Source: Mytilus galloprovincialis | Taxonomy: Eukaryota; Mollusca; Bivalvia; Mytilida; Mytilidae | Assembly: GCF_965363235.1 (NCBI RefSeq) | Contig: NC_134851.1 | Location: 40,018,321-40,082,320, forward strand | DNA length: 64,000 nucleotides | Direction of reading: 5' to 3' | Program-made: the position numbers and the translations under genes | Part shown: positions 1-11,554 of the stretch, in pieces | Numbering within the stretch: position 1 is the first letter of the stretch | How the letters are laid out: each line of letters opens with the position of its first letter | Notes under the pieces: generated by a model | Told to the model about the DNA's origin: nothing | The model's database searches: none | Seen by the model: only the letters and a program-made list of their open reading frames with translations

Positions 1-1862
1 ACAAGTCAATTCTTGCATACACTGTTTAAGTATGTCTGTTTAAAGGAATTATCATGATAATACAAAACTATACAGATAGTTTTATTGCAAATCATAGCGT
101 CGAGTTATCACATCTACATATAGCTCTCAGAGAAACTTTGTCACTACGCTGAACAATACAACGGCTTATCCAAAAAAGGCTATATATAACTTTTAACCTC
201 TTGTGTTTTTTTTACGCTTCACGCATAGAAATGTGTCAATATGATGGAATTTGATGCGACTGTCATACATTTTACAAGTGAGAGGTTAATCTAGCTATAA
301 AACCAGGTTCAATCCATCGTTTTCTACATAAGAAAATGCCTGTACCAAGTCAGGAATATGACTCTTTGGTGTGTTTGAGCTTTCGATTTTGCCATTTGAT
401 TAGGGACTTTTCTTTTTAATTTTAAATTTTCCTTTGGTTTTACTTTTTACAAGGACGTATATTAGACGTCCTTGACTTTTTACAATAGAATGTGTTGTGA
501 ATTTGCCTCAAGATCTTATTATGTAGCAATCAAATGAGTCCTATTACCCGGCCAATTATTTCTTTTTCTTATCTAAAAGCTTATTTTTGTCTAATAGAGC
601 TATATATATTCCTATATTTCATCTTAAAATTCTATGGTGTATTTTTTTTCTCACTCAAATTTGGGTTTTCAATGCATAATCTATACAAAATCTGACAATT
701 TTACTCAACCTGTAGCGCGAAAAAAGAAGGGTGACCCATACTTTTTATCATAGTTTTGAAAAAAGCATGATATAAACCACATTTTAAAAATTATTTAAAA
801 AGATTTATCCTCGTCCGTCTTTAGGTAATCAAAATTGACATCTGGTGTTGTATTTATTCTCATAACATCATTTTCAACTACAATTAAAATGAAAAAAGCA
901 ATAAAGTAATGCTTATAAAATTTCATAAATCCTGCCGAATCTAAAACTTCCTTCATAAACTAGGAGCAGTTAAGGATCCAGAAATTTTATAAGTAGGGGT
1001 CCACTGACTGTCTAAGAGGGGCCCGCTTCAGTCACGAATATAACGCAACACTTCTTTTATGAATGACGATGAATATGGGAAGCAGAATAAAGGAAGAAAT
1101 TACCGAATTTTATCTGTTAAACAAACCAATCGTGTGTCCGATTCGCACTTTGTTCGCAGTGATCGTTTTATAAACGTTTTTTTTAAAGAAAATTGAGACA
1201 AAATTACGTTTCGGTAACATCTAAAAAACAGAAGGGACTCAATCCACAAATAAAGAAAAAAAGAGTGTTACGACCTTGCAGAAAAAAAACAGAAAGGGAA
1301 AAAAAAGGGGGGGGGGGTATTCAGGTGGTACCATTTGGGTAAACAATAATAGTTCTTGAACATTTTAACAAAAGAATATAACTCATAGCATGTTGTTATC
1401 TCTTCGTTTGTTCATATGATTATATACTAGTACTCGATATGGTTTAGGAAGAACCTGTCTTCATATGCTATTCTTTTTTTCAATAAAAATGAAAAACGAT
1501 AAGAAACAAGAAACTAATAGGAGAGGACTACATTTTGAAATATAATATACACAAAACTTGCCATTATTAGCTGCATTGACTATATCCTCTTTGTAGTCCA
1601 CACTGAAATAATGTATCTGAATAGATTCTGAATACACATTTGATTTTAATCCAAAGTGTGAAACAATACAATCACTAATAACGACATCACTTTCTTCGTT
1701 TTTGCAGAAAAATATACTTTCATCACTTCATCCATTTTGAAACACAAAATGCATGTAAAGGTATTCACAGAAACTATGAGCGAAAACTATGATAGTCCTT
1801 ACGCACGCAAAAATCACGATATGTATACCCTTTTTCTTATTCTTCATGTAGCAATACGTATT
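1..1862. other. Intergenic, repeat-derived, no gene seen
   Basis: No convincing coding region on either strand. 230-470 resembles the 3' tail of a mussel retroelement: it contains TGCCTGTACCAAGTCAGGAA and then a T-rich run with GCCATTTGATTAGGGAC; related tails occur at 37530-37625 and 56693-56780. Around 970-1030 is a G-rich scrap (GGATCCAG..GGGGTCC..GGGGCCC) like the short elements at 2.5 and 3.2 kb. A run of G lies near 1306-1317. Confidence 0.5.
230..470 (+). repeat. Retroelement 3'-tail fragment
   Basis: The segment runs from a GTGAGAGGTTAATCTAGC-like stretch through CCTGTACCAAGTCAGGAATA to a T-rich end. The same order is seen reversed at about 25920-26080, and the T-rich end alone recurs in introns of receptor genes B and C. 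From memory this is the 3' region of a common bivalve non-LTR-type retroelement. No coding part is left here. Confidence 0.4.
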
Positions 1863-2048
1863 AGATAAAATACAAAGGTAACAAAGAAACAGGCCGGTAA
1901 CAAGCGTTGCCGGATAGTTTTTCTGCACGAGTAGTCAGGTCAAGGTCCGAGGCGATAGCCGAGGACCTTGACCTGACTACAAGTGCAGAAAAACTATTCG
2001 GCTGGTTGTAACCGGCCTGTTTCTTTTGTTACTTTTGTTTTTTATCTG
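1863..2048. repeat. Large imperfect hairpin (inverted repeat)
   Basis: Two arms of roughly 85-90 nt face each other around a loop near 1955-1962. The left arm reads AACAAAGAAACAGGCCGG and the right arm ends CCGGCCTGTTTCTTTTGTTA; inner parts (GTCAGGTCAAGGTCC / GGACCTTGACCTGAC) also pair. It has the form of a foldback or MITE-type element. No second copy was noticed, and a target-site duplication could not be fixed. Confidence 0.7.
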
Positions 2049-2533
2049 ACTTGTACGACGTTTCAAGTAATAATACTTTAAGCAAGACTAAACATTTGAG
2101 AAACTTGGATAGCAATAAAGCAGTAAATGTAAGTTATAGTATAAACACATTTTTTTTTTCATTTTTCATTTCCCTTCAACCGAGATTTTTTTTCAAGAAA
2201 AAAAATCAGGAATCTTATAATTTGATAAAAAAAGAACCATTTCAAGTAAAAGATAATTGTTGTACACATTTAAGACTTTTTAAAATGCAACTTCGTAAAA
2301 AAGTAATATATTAAGGAATATTTTAGTGGTAAGTAAGATAACGTTTGATTTTTATGAATAAAACGGAAAGCGGGGAGGGGGAGGAGGGGGGGCTAATTCA
2401 TTTTAAAATACACAGGCTGTGATCTTTATTTTTGATGAAAAAATGCAGGATGAACCATTCAATCCCCCCATTCCCCCATAAAAAAAAATCGTAAAAATCG
2501 CGCGTTTGTTGCCAAATACATGAATTTAATATG

Positions 2534-2654
2534 CAGTGATGGGGGTCCCGGGGGTTGGAACAACCCTTTTTTTTTGACGATCAATGCATTTAAATGGGGA
2601 CATAAAGTTGGACCCCCCTGTTTTGTTCTGGATTTAGACATGTATCCGCCACTG
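2534..2654 (-). mobile_element. Short TIR element, hAT-like
   Basis: Read on the minus strand it begins CAGTGGCGGATAC and its other end reads CAGTGATGGGGG. The interior (GTCCAAC...GTCCCCATTTAAATGCATTGATCG) matches the element at 3243-3390 on the opposite strand, so these are two copies of one family. The CAGTGGCGGATCCAG type of terminus is typical of hAT-derived non-autonomous elements in many invertebrates. No transposase is present. Confidence 0.5.
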
Positions 2655-3242
2655 ATATAAATTCGATAACAATATAAAGGTATCAAAAGAATGAATTTCC
2701 TACTTCATTAGGGAATGAAATATTTATGAAAAAAATGGATTTTGTCTTAGTATTATATATATTTAGGAATATACTTTGTGATTTTTTTTAAAACTCATGC
2801 TCGTCTCTAGATCTGCAAGTGTTGATCGGGATTAAAGACGTGTTACGATATGATCCAATCGCAGCTTACCGCCCAAAATTGATGACATAAGTTGAAAGAT
2901 TTTCTTCTAGATTTGCTGCTTATTTGGACGTGTATTAGATGAACACTTTTTGTTTATAGGATCAATCGTGCATTGGTGAGTTGATAGGGATTTTATCTTT
3001 TGATATTAGATTTGATTTTTATTTACTTATTTCTTGTCTTATTTTTATTGAAATGTTGACGTCAGTATCATACTTTCTTTACTTTCAGCATTGTCCAAAA
3101 TACTATTCATGTCCATATATTGAAGAAAACATTTATTGACCGATTATTTTGCTTCATGAAGGGGGCGGTATGTTCTTTTTTGAGTATATTAACTATTTAC
3201 TTTTCAACGCCATCACCCAAATGTTTTTGTTTAAATTAGCAC

Positions 3243-3390
3243 CAGGGGCTGATCCAGTCATTTTAAAAAGGGGGGTTCCAACGATATGTCCCCATTCAAA
3301 TGCATTGATCGGCCAACAAAAAAGGGGGGTTGGTCGATCAATCGTAAACGGACCCCCCCCCCCCCCCCCCCCCCTCTGGATCCGCCAATG
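3243..3390 (+). mobile_element. Short TIR element, hAT-like, with flanking AGCAC
   Basis: The ends are CAGGGGCTGATCCAG and, inverted, CATTGGCGGATCCAG. It is flanked on both sides by AGCAC (3238-3242 and 3391-3395). It carries G-runs and a long C-run (about 3354-3374) and shares its interior with 2534-2654. hAT elements usually make 8-bp duplications, so the 5-bp match may be an eroded 8 bp or point to another family. Confidence 0.5.
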
Positions 3391-4058
3391 AGCACTATTA
3401 AAAGTATTTGGAAAATCCGGAATCATTCAAAACATTAATTTGTCATCTGCTTGACCATAATAAATTTTTTCTCATAAAATTTGGGATCAAAATATCTATT
3501 TTAGGAGAAAACCATACCCCCCACTATTGAAGTTAAATGTCTAATCCCTTAGTGTACTGATGTGAATAGTATTTAACTGGAAATGTTTGAAAAAAGATAT
3601 TGATGCTAACGTAAATATTTTGTTCAATAAAAAGACAGGAAATAAGTCGGCAAACCAAAAAGTTCAAATCTAATTGAAAGTTAAAGTGCCCATGAACTCA
3701 CTGATCATGCACGAGTGATTCTATTCATAAAAAGTGTCCGTGTAACAACTAAAAAGAGTCCGTGTATCGTCTAAAAAGAGTCCGTGTAACACCCGTTAAT
3801 GTACTGTTTTTCTATAGCTCTGCGGGGGGCAAAGTCGTACAAATGTTGTTTACCTTTAGCGGTACTTTCTTTTTATCTATATTTTTACGTTGAGCTACTA
3901 TTTAAAGGGGCCAACATATAGGATATATTTTAATGTTAAAAAGTGCATTTACAAATCAATTTTCATACTTAATGAAAATAAATCTTTGCTTGCTTTTTCG
4001 TTTGTTTTACCCTTTTCGACGTCTTAAACAATGTTTTAAGTAAGATATAAGCCTCTAA

Positions 4059-4137
4059 CAGTCCATTCTGTTAAATATTGAACAAGTCTTCGTCCTGCGG
4101 CCTCACACCCGTCCAATATTTTACAGAATGGACTGTT
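4059..4137. repeat. Hairpin, ~22-nt arms
   Basis: ACAGTCCATTCTGTTAAATA on the left pairs with TATTTTACAGAATGGACTGT on the right, with a ~34-nt loop. It abuts the reverse-transcriptase fragment that follows and may mark the junction where that fragment starts. Confidence 0.6.
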
Positions 4138-4430
4138 ATCACAAACTAGTCAAAACATTTACTAAATTTTATCATCGGTATAAGGACATCATTCGTAAAT
4201 ATAGCTCAACATGCAGACTTCTTATACGTTCAGGTATTTCACATCCAATTTTTTATGGAAATATTCTTTATAAAGCACAAAGGTGTCAGTATTCACCTCA
4301 AACACTAACAAAACCTTTGAATAGACTTATTAAGAAGGGATATAGTTACGATACTGTTGTCAGGTCATTAAAGATTGCATATTTTGGCGTTAATATTGAT
4401 TCACTTATAGGGTCTTTGCATCGGAACTAA
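4131..4430 (+). pseudogene. Reverse-transcriptase ORF, C-terminal remnant
   Basis: An open frame of about 100 codons encodes a segment with KFYHRYKDIIRKY, LLIRSGISHPIFYG and RLIKKGYSYDTVVRSL. I recognise this from memory as the C-terminal end of a reverse-transcriptase protein that is very abundant in mussel genomes (non-LTR or Penelope-type; I cannot separate them here). The catalytic part is absent, so the copy is 5'-truncated. It is followed directly by the family's 3' untranslated tail to about 5070. Another fragment, from just before the catalytic motif of apparently the same family, is at 50134-50328 on the minus strand. Confidence 0.6.
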
Positions 4431-5070
4431 ACACATTTATTCAAAAACCAGTTGTTGGCATGACACGGGTTATGTTCTTCTCATATATGTTATGATGGTA
4501 TGATACTAAACCCCTAACGGGAAGGATTGTGCCTGATGTTCATATGATGAAATCATAATCTTTCAGTCAGTTTAATTGAAGTCTGGAGCCGGCATGTCAG
4601 TTAACTGCTAGTAGTCTGTTGTTATTTATGTATTATTGTCATTTTGTTTATTTTCTTTGGTTACATCTTCTGACATCAGACTCGGACTTATCTTGAACTG
4701 GTTTTTAAATGTGCGCATTGTAATGCGTTTAATTTTCTAGATGGCTAGAGGTATAGGGGAAGGGTTGAGATCTCACAAACATGTTTAACCCCGCCGCATT
4801 TTTGCGCCTGTCCCAAGTCAGGAGCCTCTGGCCTTTGTTAGTCTTGTATTATTTTAATTTTATAGTTTCTTGTGTACAATTTGGAAATTAGTATGGCGTT
4901 CATTATCACTGAACTAGTATATATTTGTTTAGGGGCCAGTTGAAGGACGCCTCCGGGTGCGGGAATTTCTCGCTACATTGAAGACCTGTTGATGACCTTC
5001 TGCTGTTGTTTTTTTCTATGGTCGGGTTGTTGTCTCTTTGGCACATTCCCCATTTCCATTCTCAATTTTA
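4431..5070 (+). mobile_element. 3' tail of the RT retroelement
   Basis: Continuous with the RT fragment. It contains GTTGAGATCTCACAAACATG, TTTGCGCCTGTCCCAAGTCA and ends CACATTCCCCATTTCCATTCTCAATTTTA. The terminal 30-100 nt recur alone at several places (9348-9380, 39895-39960, 41683-41795, 50620-50760, 55340-55400, 61897-61930), which is the pattern of 5'-truncated insertions sharing one 3' end. Confidence 0.65.
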
Positions 5071-6018
5071 TCAAGTTATATCCCTTACATATGACCGACT
5101 GTCTTTTTAGAGGAGAAGCGACAGTTATCAAACGGACACCGAAACTCATATGACTAAACAATGTGACAACTAAAGAATGATCCCCTTTACCAAATATTTT
5201 AACAATTGCTAAGGAAAAGATGAAAGTAATTTGAACTTTACTGGGCTTTTATTGTCAATAAAACCCATTTTTTTGTGTGCGTAGGAACCAGATGGACAAG
5301 GATTACAATACGTACAACAAAAGACTAGTACTCCGATAGTTTAAACAAAACTATACTAGTAATCGATATTCAATAGAATTTTCAAACGGTGTTTAAAAAA
5401 AAACATTCTTTATGAATCATATCAGTGGCGGATTCTGCGAAGAGGCGTTCAAGGTTTCCTCCCGTTTTTGTTCAAACAAATATCAATTTTACGGAATAAA
5501 ATAGTCCAACAAATTTTTAAATCGCTTCCTGCAAGGCGATATTTGACCAATTTAGACAATAACTCCTTCTTTCCTGAAACCATGTATCCACCCTGCATGA
5601 CTTTTTCTTATACAAAACGCAAGGCTGTTTATGTCTGGGGTGGGGGGTGGGGGGGGGGGGGTAGATATTAAAGTAAAATGTATCAATTGTACAAATGACA
5701 TCAAGTGTATTTACGGAAATATTGGACAATATATCACACTTAAAAATCAACGGGATATGAAGGTCCGTGTGTATTTGAGTCTCTCCGTCTTGGGAGACAT
5801 TTAAAAAAGAAAACAAAAAATCGGAAGTGTTTACGTTTTTCCGTTTTGATTTCTCAAAAACATTACAAAAACAAAGGTAAATACAAAAGTATTCTCGTTT
5901 TTCATTTTTATTGCTCAAAATAAAAGAAAACCAAGAAACGAAATCATAAAACAAAAATGAAAAGCAATTTTTGTGTTTAGTTCTCAACAAAATCATCATA
6001 GATACTAGGACTACATTT
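5071..6018. other. Intergenic, no gene seen
   Basis: AT-rich with a G-run at 5637-5661 and a scrap of the CAGTGGCGGAT terminus at 5426-5436. The 160-codon frame on the minus strand here is low-complexity (F/K/N/Y rich plus the translated G-run) and I do not take it as a gene. Confidence 0.45.
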
Positions 6019-6225
6019 TGTATTTACGCCAGACGCGCGTTTCGTCTACAAAAGACTCATCAGTGACGCTCGAATAAAAAAAAATCCAAATAAAGTACGA
6101 AGTTGAAGAGCATTGAGTAACAAAATTCCTAAAAGTTTTGCCAAATACAGCTAAGGTAATTTATTTCTGAGGTAGAAAAGCCTTAGTATTTCAAAAATTC
6201 AAAATTTTTGGAAACAGTTACACTT
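6019..6225 (+). repeat. Dispersed repeat R, copy 1
   Basis: Starts near TTTACGCCAGACGCGCGTTT, then CGTCTACAAAAGACTCATCA, GAAGTTGAAGAGCATTGAG and a CCTTAGTATTTC stretch. The same order of blocks is found at 12202-12567, 16785-17062 (reversed), 22365-22700, 49600-49960 (diverged) and 60840-61025 (diverged, reversed). It is non-coding; I know it as a common mussel repeat but cannot assign a class from the sequence. Confidence 0.65.
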
Positions 6226-6723
6226 TATACTGTTCATTTAAAGACACTGTTTTCTGTTGTTTTTACTGTGCGCGTACACAAAACGTAGCGGAATAAACAA
6301 AATTACAAGCTTTATGTATGTTAAATAAAAAAGTCTTGGGTTTATACATGTAACATTTAAACACCTAGATTCGCACAGGGAGTTGTTTTTAATATGACAT
6401 TAGCACATGTATTAATCAAGTCACAAGACATATTCATCGAGGAGATGAAAAATCAACACCTGCGCATGATACAAATCTGTTCAAATTCAGCACTCCTTAT
6501 TTTCGACATCAACACCTTAAAGAAAAGTATAAATTCAAAACAATTATTTAATACCATGGTAACAGAGAAATATGAACATTAATTGGTTGAGGATTTCAGT
6601 TAAAAAGTTATGCGCGTCCAATATACCTCAATACAGTATTTACAACTCAGCCTCAGTAGTTAGAGAGAACATTAAGCAGCCGACAATCAACCAATCAATT
6701 AGCAGTTGAGGATTTTCTTTAAA

Positions 6724-7728
6724 ATGACAGACGATACATCAAGGCATCAAGTTTTTTTGCTGGGGGCAGGCAGTGTTGGTAAAACTTCAATTTTAAATCA
6801 ATATATGAAAGGGAATTTTACCGAAATTTACACAGAAACTGTAGAAAATATTCAAACGCAACCTTACAGTGTAAACGGAAATATCAAATATGTTGACTTT
6901 ATAGACACTGCCGGAAGCATTGCATTTCCAGCAATGAGACAGATCTACATTTCTAAGGCAAATGGTTTTATTCTAGTGTACGCAATTGACGATGCTTATT
7001 CGTTTAGGGAGGTAGTACGAATCTGGGAACAGATTAAATGCGTTCGCAAAAACGTATTAAGTATCCCATGTGTTGTTGTAGGAAACAAAATTGACAATGA
7101 CAATAAGAGGCAGATAGAAACATTTGATGCACTCGAGTGGGCCTTTAATCAAAATCTTGGAGGATGTTTTCTTGAAGTCTCAACTAAAGAGGGTGGGAAC
7201 GTCAAGGATATTTTCGACATTCTTCTGGAACAGTTCGGAAACACAAGGGCTCTCCAAACTGGTCGATTCACTATTCGATCTACAAGCTTATCAAGGAAAC
7301 CAGTGGAAGATGAGGGATTCAGACTTAAACTTAGAAAGAAAAGGTTTGACAAAATGGTGGCATACGATAAAGTTGTTTCTTCTACTAAAATGTTTCAACA
7401 GGTTGCGTTCACCGGTTATAAGAAAAACACCATTTACCGTTTGAAACCTGAACCAAAACTTCGTCCCAACAATGCATTGGCAAGGAAAAAAAGTTTTGGT
7501 AAAAATGACGAAAAACTCTCTAATGTTAGAAGCACAAGTGTACCAACAGGCAATGAAAAATTTCCTGCGACTAGACAACTTGCAAGGAAAAGCATGGAGG
7601 ATTTATACTCTTATAAAACCACTAGATATGAACAAGGGAGTAATGAAAACGAGTCTAAAACTAAAATAAATGGCAATACAGGACTGTTCGCAAAGGTACG
7701 AAAATACTTCCGTAGATCTAGTACGTAA
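6724..7728 (+). CDS. Ras-like small GTPase with basic C-terminal extension
   Basis: A 334-codon uninterrupted frame. I take the ATG at 6724 as start; the frame is open a little further upstream but only with a TTG. The GTPase fold covers residues ~8-185: P-loop GAGSVGKT (14-21), switch-I threonines in YTET (36-39), switch II DTAG (61-64) followed by FPAMR, NKID (121-124) and EVSTK in place of the usual SAK. The DTAG..FPAMR..FILVYA pattern is nearest, from memory, to the Ras-dva/RASD/Di-Ras branch of Ras proteins, which bind and hydrolyse GTP in signalling. Residues ~186-334 are a long basic tail rich in K, R and S that ends KYFRRSST with no CAAX box, so membrane binding would have to be electrostatic. 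Codon use is clean and no intron is needed. A polyadenylation signal lies 140 bp downstream. No link to the receptor cluster is evident. Confidence 0.9.
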   Translation: MTDDTSRHQVFLLGAGSVGKTSILNQYMKGNFTEIYTETVENIQTQPYSVNGNIKYVDFIDTAGSIAFPAMRQIYISKANGFILVYAIDDAYSFREVVRIWEQIKCVRKNVLSIPCVVVGNKIDNDNKRQIETFDALEWAFNQNLGGCFLEVSTKEGGNVKDIFDILLEQFGNTRALQTGRFTIRSTSLSRKPVEDEGFRLKLRKKRFDKMVAYDKVVSSTKMFQQVAFTGYKKNTIYRLKPEPKLRPNNALARKKSFGKNDEKLSNVRSTSVPTGNEKFPATRQLARKSMEDLYSYKTTRYEQGSNENESKTKINGNTGLFAKVRKYFRRSST

Positions 7729-7867
7729 CTGTAGTAAATAATGACACAATCGGCAATCATCGGGTGAATCCGCTTCTCTACGGAGTTGGTCGAGTTGTGA
7801 CGAATGAATAATGACAATGACTTAACATATCATCAGAGAATGAATCTTATATTATACATTGTTATAA

Positions 7868-7873
7868 AATAAA
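7868..7873 (+). terminator. AATAAA polyadenylation signal
   Basis: AATAAA lies 140 bp after the GTPase stop codon on the same strand, a normal distance for a short 3' UTR. Confidence 0.5.
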
Positions 7874-7879
7874 TGAAAT

Positions 7880-8855
7880 GTAAGGCTTAAGTGTCCATTT
7901 TTAATGAAAACACGGTACAAACGTTTTGAAAAAAAAAAACCCTGATTGAATTATGTTCAACTGTTCTAGTAGATCATTTGCAGATAAAAACTAAAATACC
8001 AGGCCAAATACGAATTTAAATCCATCAATTTAGATAGATTATGTTAATATTTATGCTTAACCCACACAAGGCCTACATTGACTAACGACTGCATGTAGCC
8101 AAAACAGGATTTAAACTACATGTTATGTAAACATTGAGTTTTATCAATGGGAACGCAATTGTGTTTAGTTTAAGTGTAATTTACACTAACACAACACCGA
8201 GTTTAGATCCATGTGAACACGGACTTAGTTGCCTCTTTTAATATAATACAGGTCGATTGAATAAAATAGATAATTTCTAGATGCTTTTTGAATTTTTTAT
8301 TCGTACTAAAAACATATTCTAAATCACTATTATTCGCAGAAACTTCCAGGATATCAACCAAAATTGGAATCATATCCTCTCTCAATTCAATTAATCTGGG
8401 TCAAAACGTAGATCATAGAAATTCATAAAATATAAAATTCAAAGTTCTTTTTTCAAACCATTATTTGCCTGACAAACTTCCGGGTAAACTTTCCAAAAAT
8501 ATGATTCACATCCTTTTGAACTTTAATTGTTTCATGTCAAAGATCGGATCATAACCTTCCAAACATAAGACAGTTGTTATGTGCGTTCTCGATTAGTATT
8601 GTTCTTAAATACTAGTGTTGTCAAATTGAGCATTTTTTATATCCGTATAATACGTCGTGTTGTCTGCAATACTCGGGTCTGGAATTTTGATTCAAAGAGG
8701 ACATTTTTTTTAAAGAATTTTCACAACATCGAAAGTTGTATTTATGTCCTTGCTCACTAAGTGTTCTAGTAATAATTTAGTAAAAAAGAAAAAGAAACAA
8801 AGTACACATGCATGACATGTTTTCTTTACGAGGGTATTACCAGACCAGTGATAAG
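7880..8855. other. Intergenic, nothing recognised
   Basis: AT-rich sequence without a credible frame, clear repeat or conserved block. Confidence 0.4.
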
Positions 8856-9290
8856 CACTTCTGTTTTGACATGATTTATTATTGCTATGCTGGTTTTTTT
8901 TTTTTCATTATTTTTCAAAATCATTGCATTACTGAGTTATACGTCTTTTATAGGAGAAACGCGCACCTGGCATACAGCATTACAAGCATGGTATCTTTGA
9001 TGAGTTACGTCTGTTTTGACATGATTTATCATTGCTATTTTGTTTTTTTTATGATTTTTTTAATCATTGCACCAATGAATGATGAGTCTTCTGCAGACAA
9101 AACGCGCACAATGCATACATCATTACAAGCATGTTATCTTTGATGAGTTACTTCTGTTTTGACATGATTTATCATTGCTATTTTGTTTTTTCATGATTTT
9201 TTTAATCATTGCACCAATGAATGATGAGTCTTCTGTAGACAAAACGCGCACAATGCATACAACATTATAAGCCTGGTATCTTTGATGATT
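8856..9290 (+). repeat. Tandem repeat, ~145-bp unit, three copies
   Basis: Three head-to-tail copies begin at about 8858, 9008 and 9148 with CTGTTTTGACATGATTTAT, then ATTGCTAT, a T-run, ATCATTGCA, GATGAGTCTTCTG, AAACGCGCAC and ATTACAAGCATG. The GATGAGTC..AAACGCGC part resembles the end of repeat R, so the array may have grown from an R fragment. The 111-codon frame across it is only the repeat in translation. Confidence 0.75.
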
Positions 9291-11554
9291 TATATTTACA
9301 TAGGCTATGTAAAAGTGTTTTTAGAAAGATATTGATGTCTCTATGACACATTCCCTGTTTCCATTCTCTATTTTTATTGTGACATGGCACTTGGATTTTG
9401 TACCAAAGACAACTGATTTGCACTATTCCTTTCATTCTTCCTGAAAATTTTAATCAAGAGACGAGCATAACTAGGCGAGGATATACGTTTCCAAATACCT
9501 CATCCCACCTTTTACAAAAAAATCAGATGTTACCTCCCTTACAAACATTATGACGTTATGAAGTAGGCCTGAAAAATATTTCTATTGCCTGGCATAATCA
9601 ACAGTGATCATCTTTTTGTATTACTATTTTATGTGAAAAAGGCAATTTTTGTATTACTAACATCTATTGCATCAGAAATGAAACAGAAACACCATGCGTC
9701 TCAAACATATCATGCACCGCTCATACTATTATATCTTATATTTAATAATCTGACTTAAGAACAAAATAAGGGTTATCTGCCATATGGTTCTAAAAAGACG
9801 CACAGTAATGCATAATAAGGATGTATAATACTTTTCAAGTTGATGTGGCCACACATGTACGACAAAAATATGTTTTACCGTGGGTAATCTAGTGACAAAG
9901 AAATATTCAAGCTGATTTGAAAGATCGATGTTACAAAAAGTATATTTTGTCAGAAACAGCTAGTTTTAGATAAACAAAAAATATTATATTGTACTGAAAA
10001 TATTTAGAAGATTTTTGACTTATTGTAAGATATGTACTTAGTATCCATCGAATCTACCATTATTAAAATATAGCTAGCGCTTGAGTAAAAATTACCTCAT
10101 TTGCAAACTCTGGATATTTGATCTTTTCTATATTTGACCCGTTATATTGAAATTAAATTCACAAGAATTGTTCTGGTAAATAGTCATGAATTGAAATAAA
10201 GACAAAATTACCGCCTTTGATTTTTAACATGTCCATCTTAATATAGCATGTATCACAAACAATTAGAAAAAATAAAGGCGACAGTAGTTTATCGATTCTC
10301 AAATCTCGTTCGTCGATAAGGAAGTCTTAGAGACAAATCTCGATAACGTCTGTGTTAAATTTATTCCTAACGTTTTTCGGGTCGATTGATTCAGCAAGTA
10401 AGTAATCGATATTTTGTATTTATATAAACACTTAATATAGGTTTGTTAGGAAATCTAGATTGACCTCAAATGTATCTGCTGTTTCTTCGTTCAGTTGGTT
10501 CCTCATCGGTGTTGAAAATCTCAATATAATTTGTTTATCATAATCAGTTTTTTTTAAGAAATAGTTTACATAAATCAACGCTATAGTTTTTTTTCTCAAC
10601 GAGAGAACAACGGGGGTAAATGGTAGAATAAGATAATATAGATATAATTAATTGCAAATAAATTTAACAATTTAATTCTCAAATAGGAATGCGTTCACAC
10701 CTATTGTTAAACGGAAATACCAAGTTGTTGTGTAAAGTAAACTCGCTAATTTTTTGCAGGTGATGACTTGCTTATATTAGTCCGAGTTCTAAGGTTTAGA
10801 TTATGCTTATTTAACAAGACCTCTGCGGTTTTTATACATAACATGGTAAATGTAATCTCAATAATTATTTTCTCCAATACTTTTACCAGCGTTTAGCCCG
10901 TTCTAGCCCCATCTGCGACGATTTGATTTCGAAATTTTAGAATTTACTTGCTTAAATTATAGAAAAAGAAAGATCCAAGTTTGAATTTTTGCGACGATTT
11001 GTATTTGCGTTATTTGTCTGCCCGCGAAAGTCGCGAACTTAGTCTTTTTACAGTACTTATAATTGTATATTTTGCAGTTTTAAAATCTTTTCGACAATAT
11101 AGATGCAAATGAGATGGTTAACGAGACCTGCATATATTATAATGTATTCTAAAATGACATGCTTCTTTCGCTTTATGAATAAACCCATGCTCTAAATCCA
11201 AAAGTTTTTTTCGTACATGCGTATATTGACTACTGCAGAAAAATGAATTTTTATCAAATTGACATGCATTTAATATATTTCATTAACTTTAAACACTAAA
11301 TGATGCACATGTTGTTACTAGTAATTCATTTCATATGACTGTAATGTGTTGCATTCCGAAATTGACATATTTGACCTAGATACGACAACCGTTCTTGCTG
11401 GCTGTTCAAAAACTCATCCCTCTGAAAAGTCACAGTGCCAGCTGTTTGCTTCTTTACAAACAAAAAACGGGAAGTTCATGGAAGACCCTACACAATCGCT
11501 TTACCCTTAAACATATCGGACATAGAAATTACCTTAATTGTCCTAATCAGAATC
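9291..11554. other. Intergenic, nothing coding
   Basis: About 2.2 kb with no supported gene. 9343-9380 is a short 3'-end scrap of the retroelement tail (ACACATTCCCTGTTTCCATT). 10900-11045 contains TTCGCGGGCA-type and GCGACGATTTG motifs reminiscent of the TTCGCGAG MITE at 23944-24146, but too diverged to call. Confidence 0.4.

Noticed and set aside
5517-5999. 160-codon open frame on the minus strand
   Set aside because: It is rich in F, K, N and Y, translates a G-run as poly-Pro, has no recognisable domain and no splice or conservation support.
7124-7444. Frames overlapping the GTPase gene in other frames and on the other strand
   Set aside because: They are shadows of the 334-codon GTPase frame, which carries all G-box motifs.
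8808-9143. 111-codon frame at 8.8-9.1 kb
   Set aside because: It is a translation of the tandem repeat units; the same words recur because the DNA repeats.
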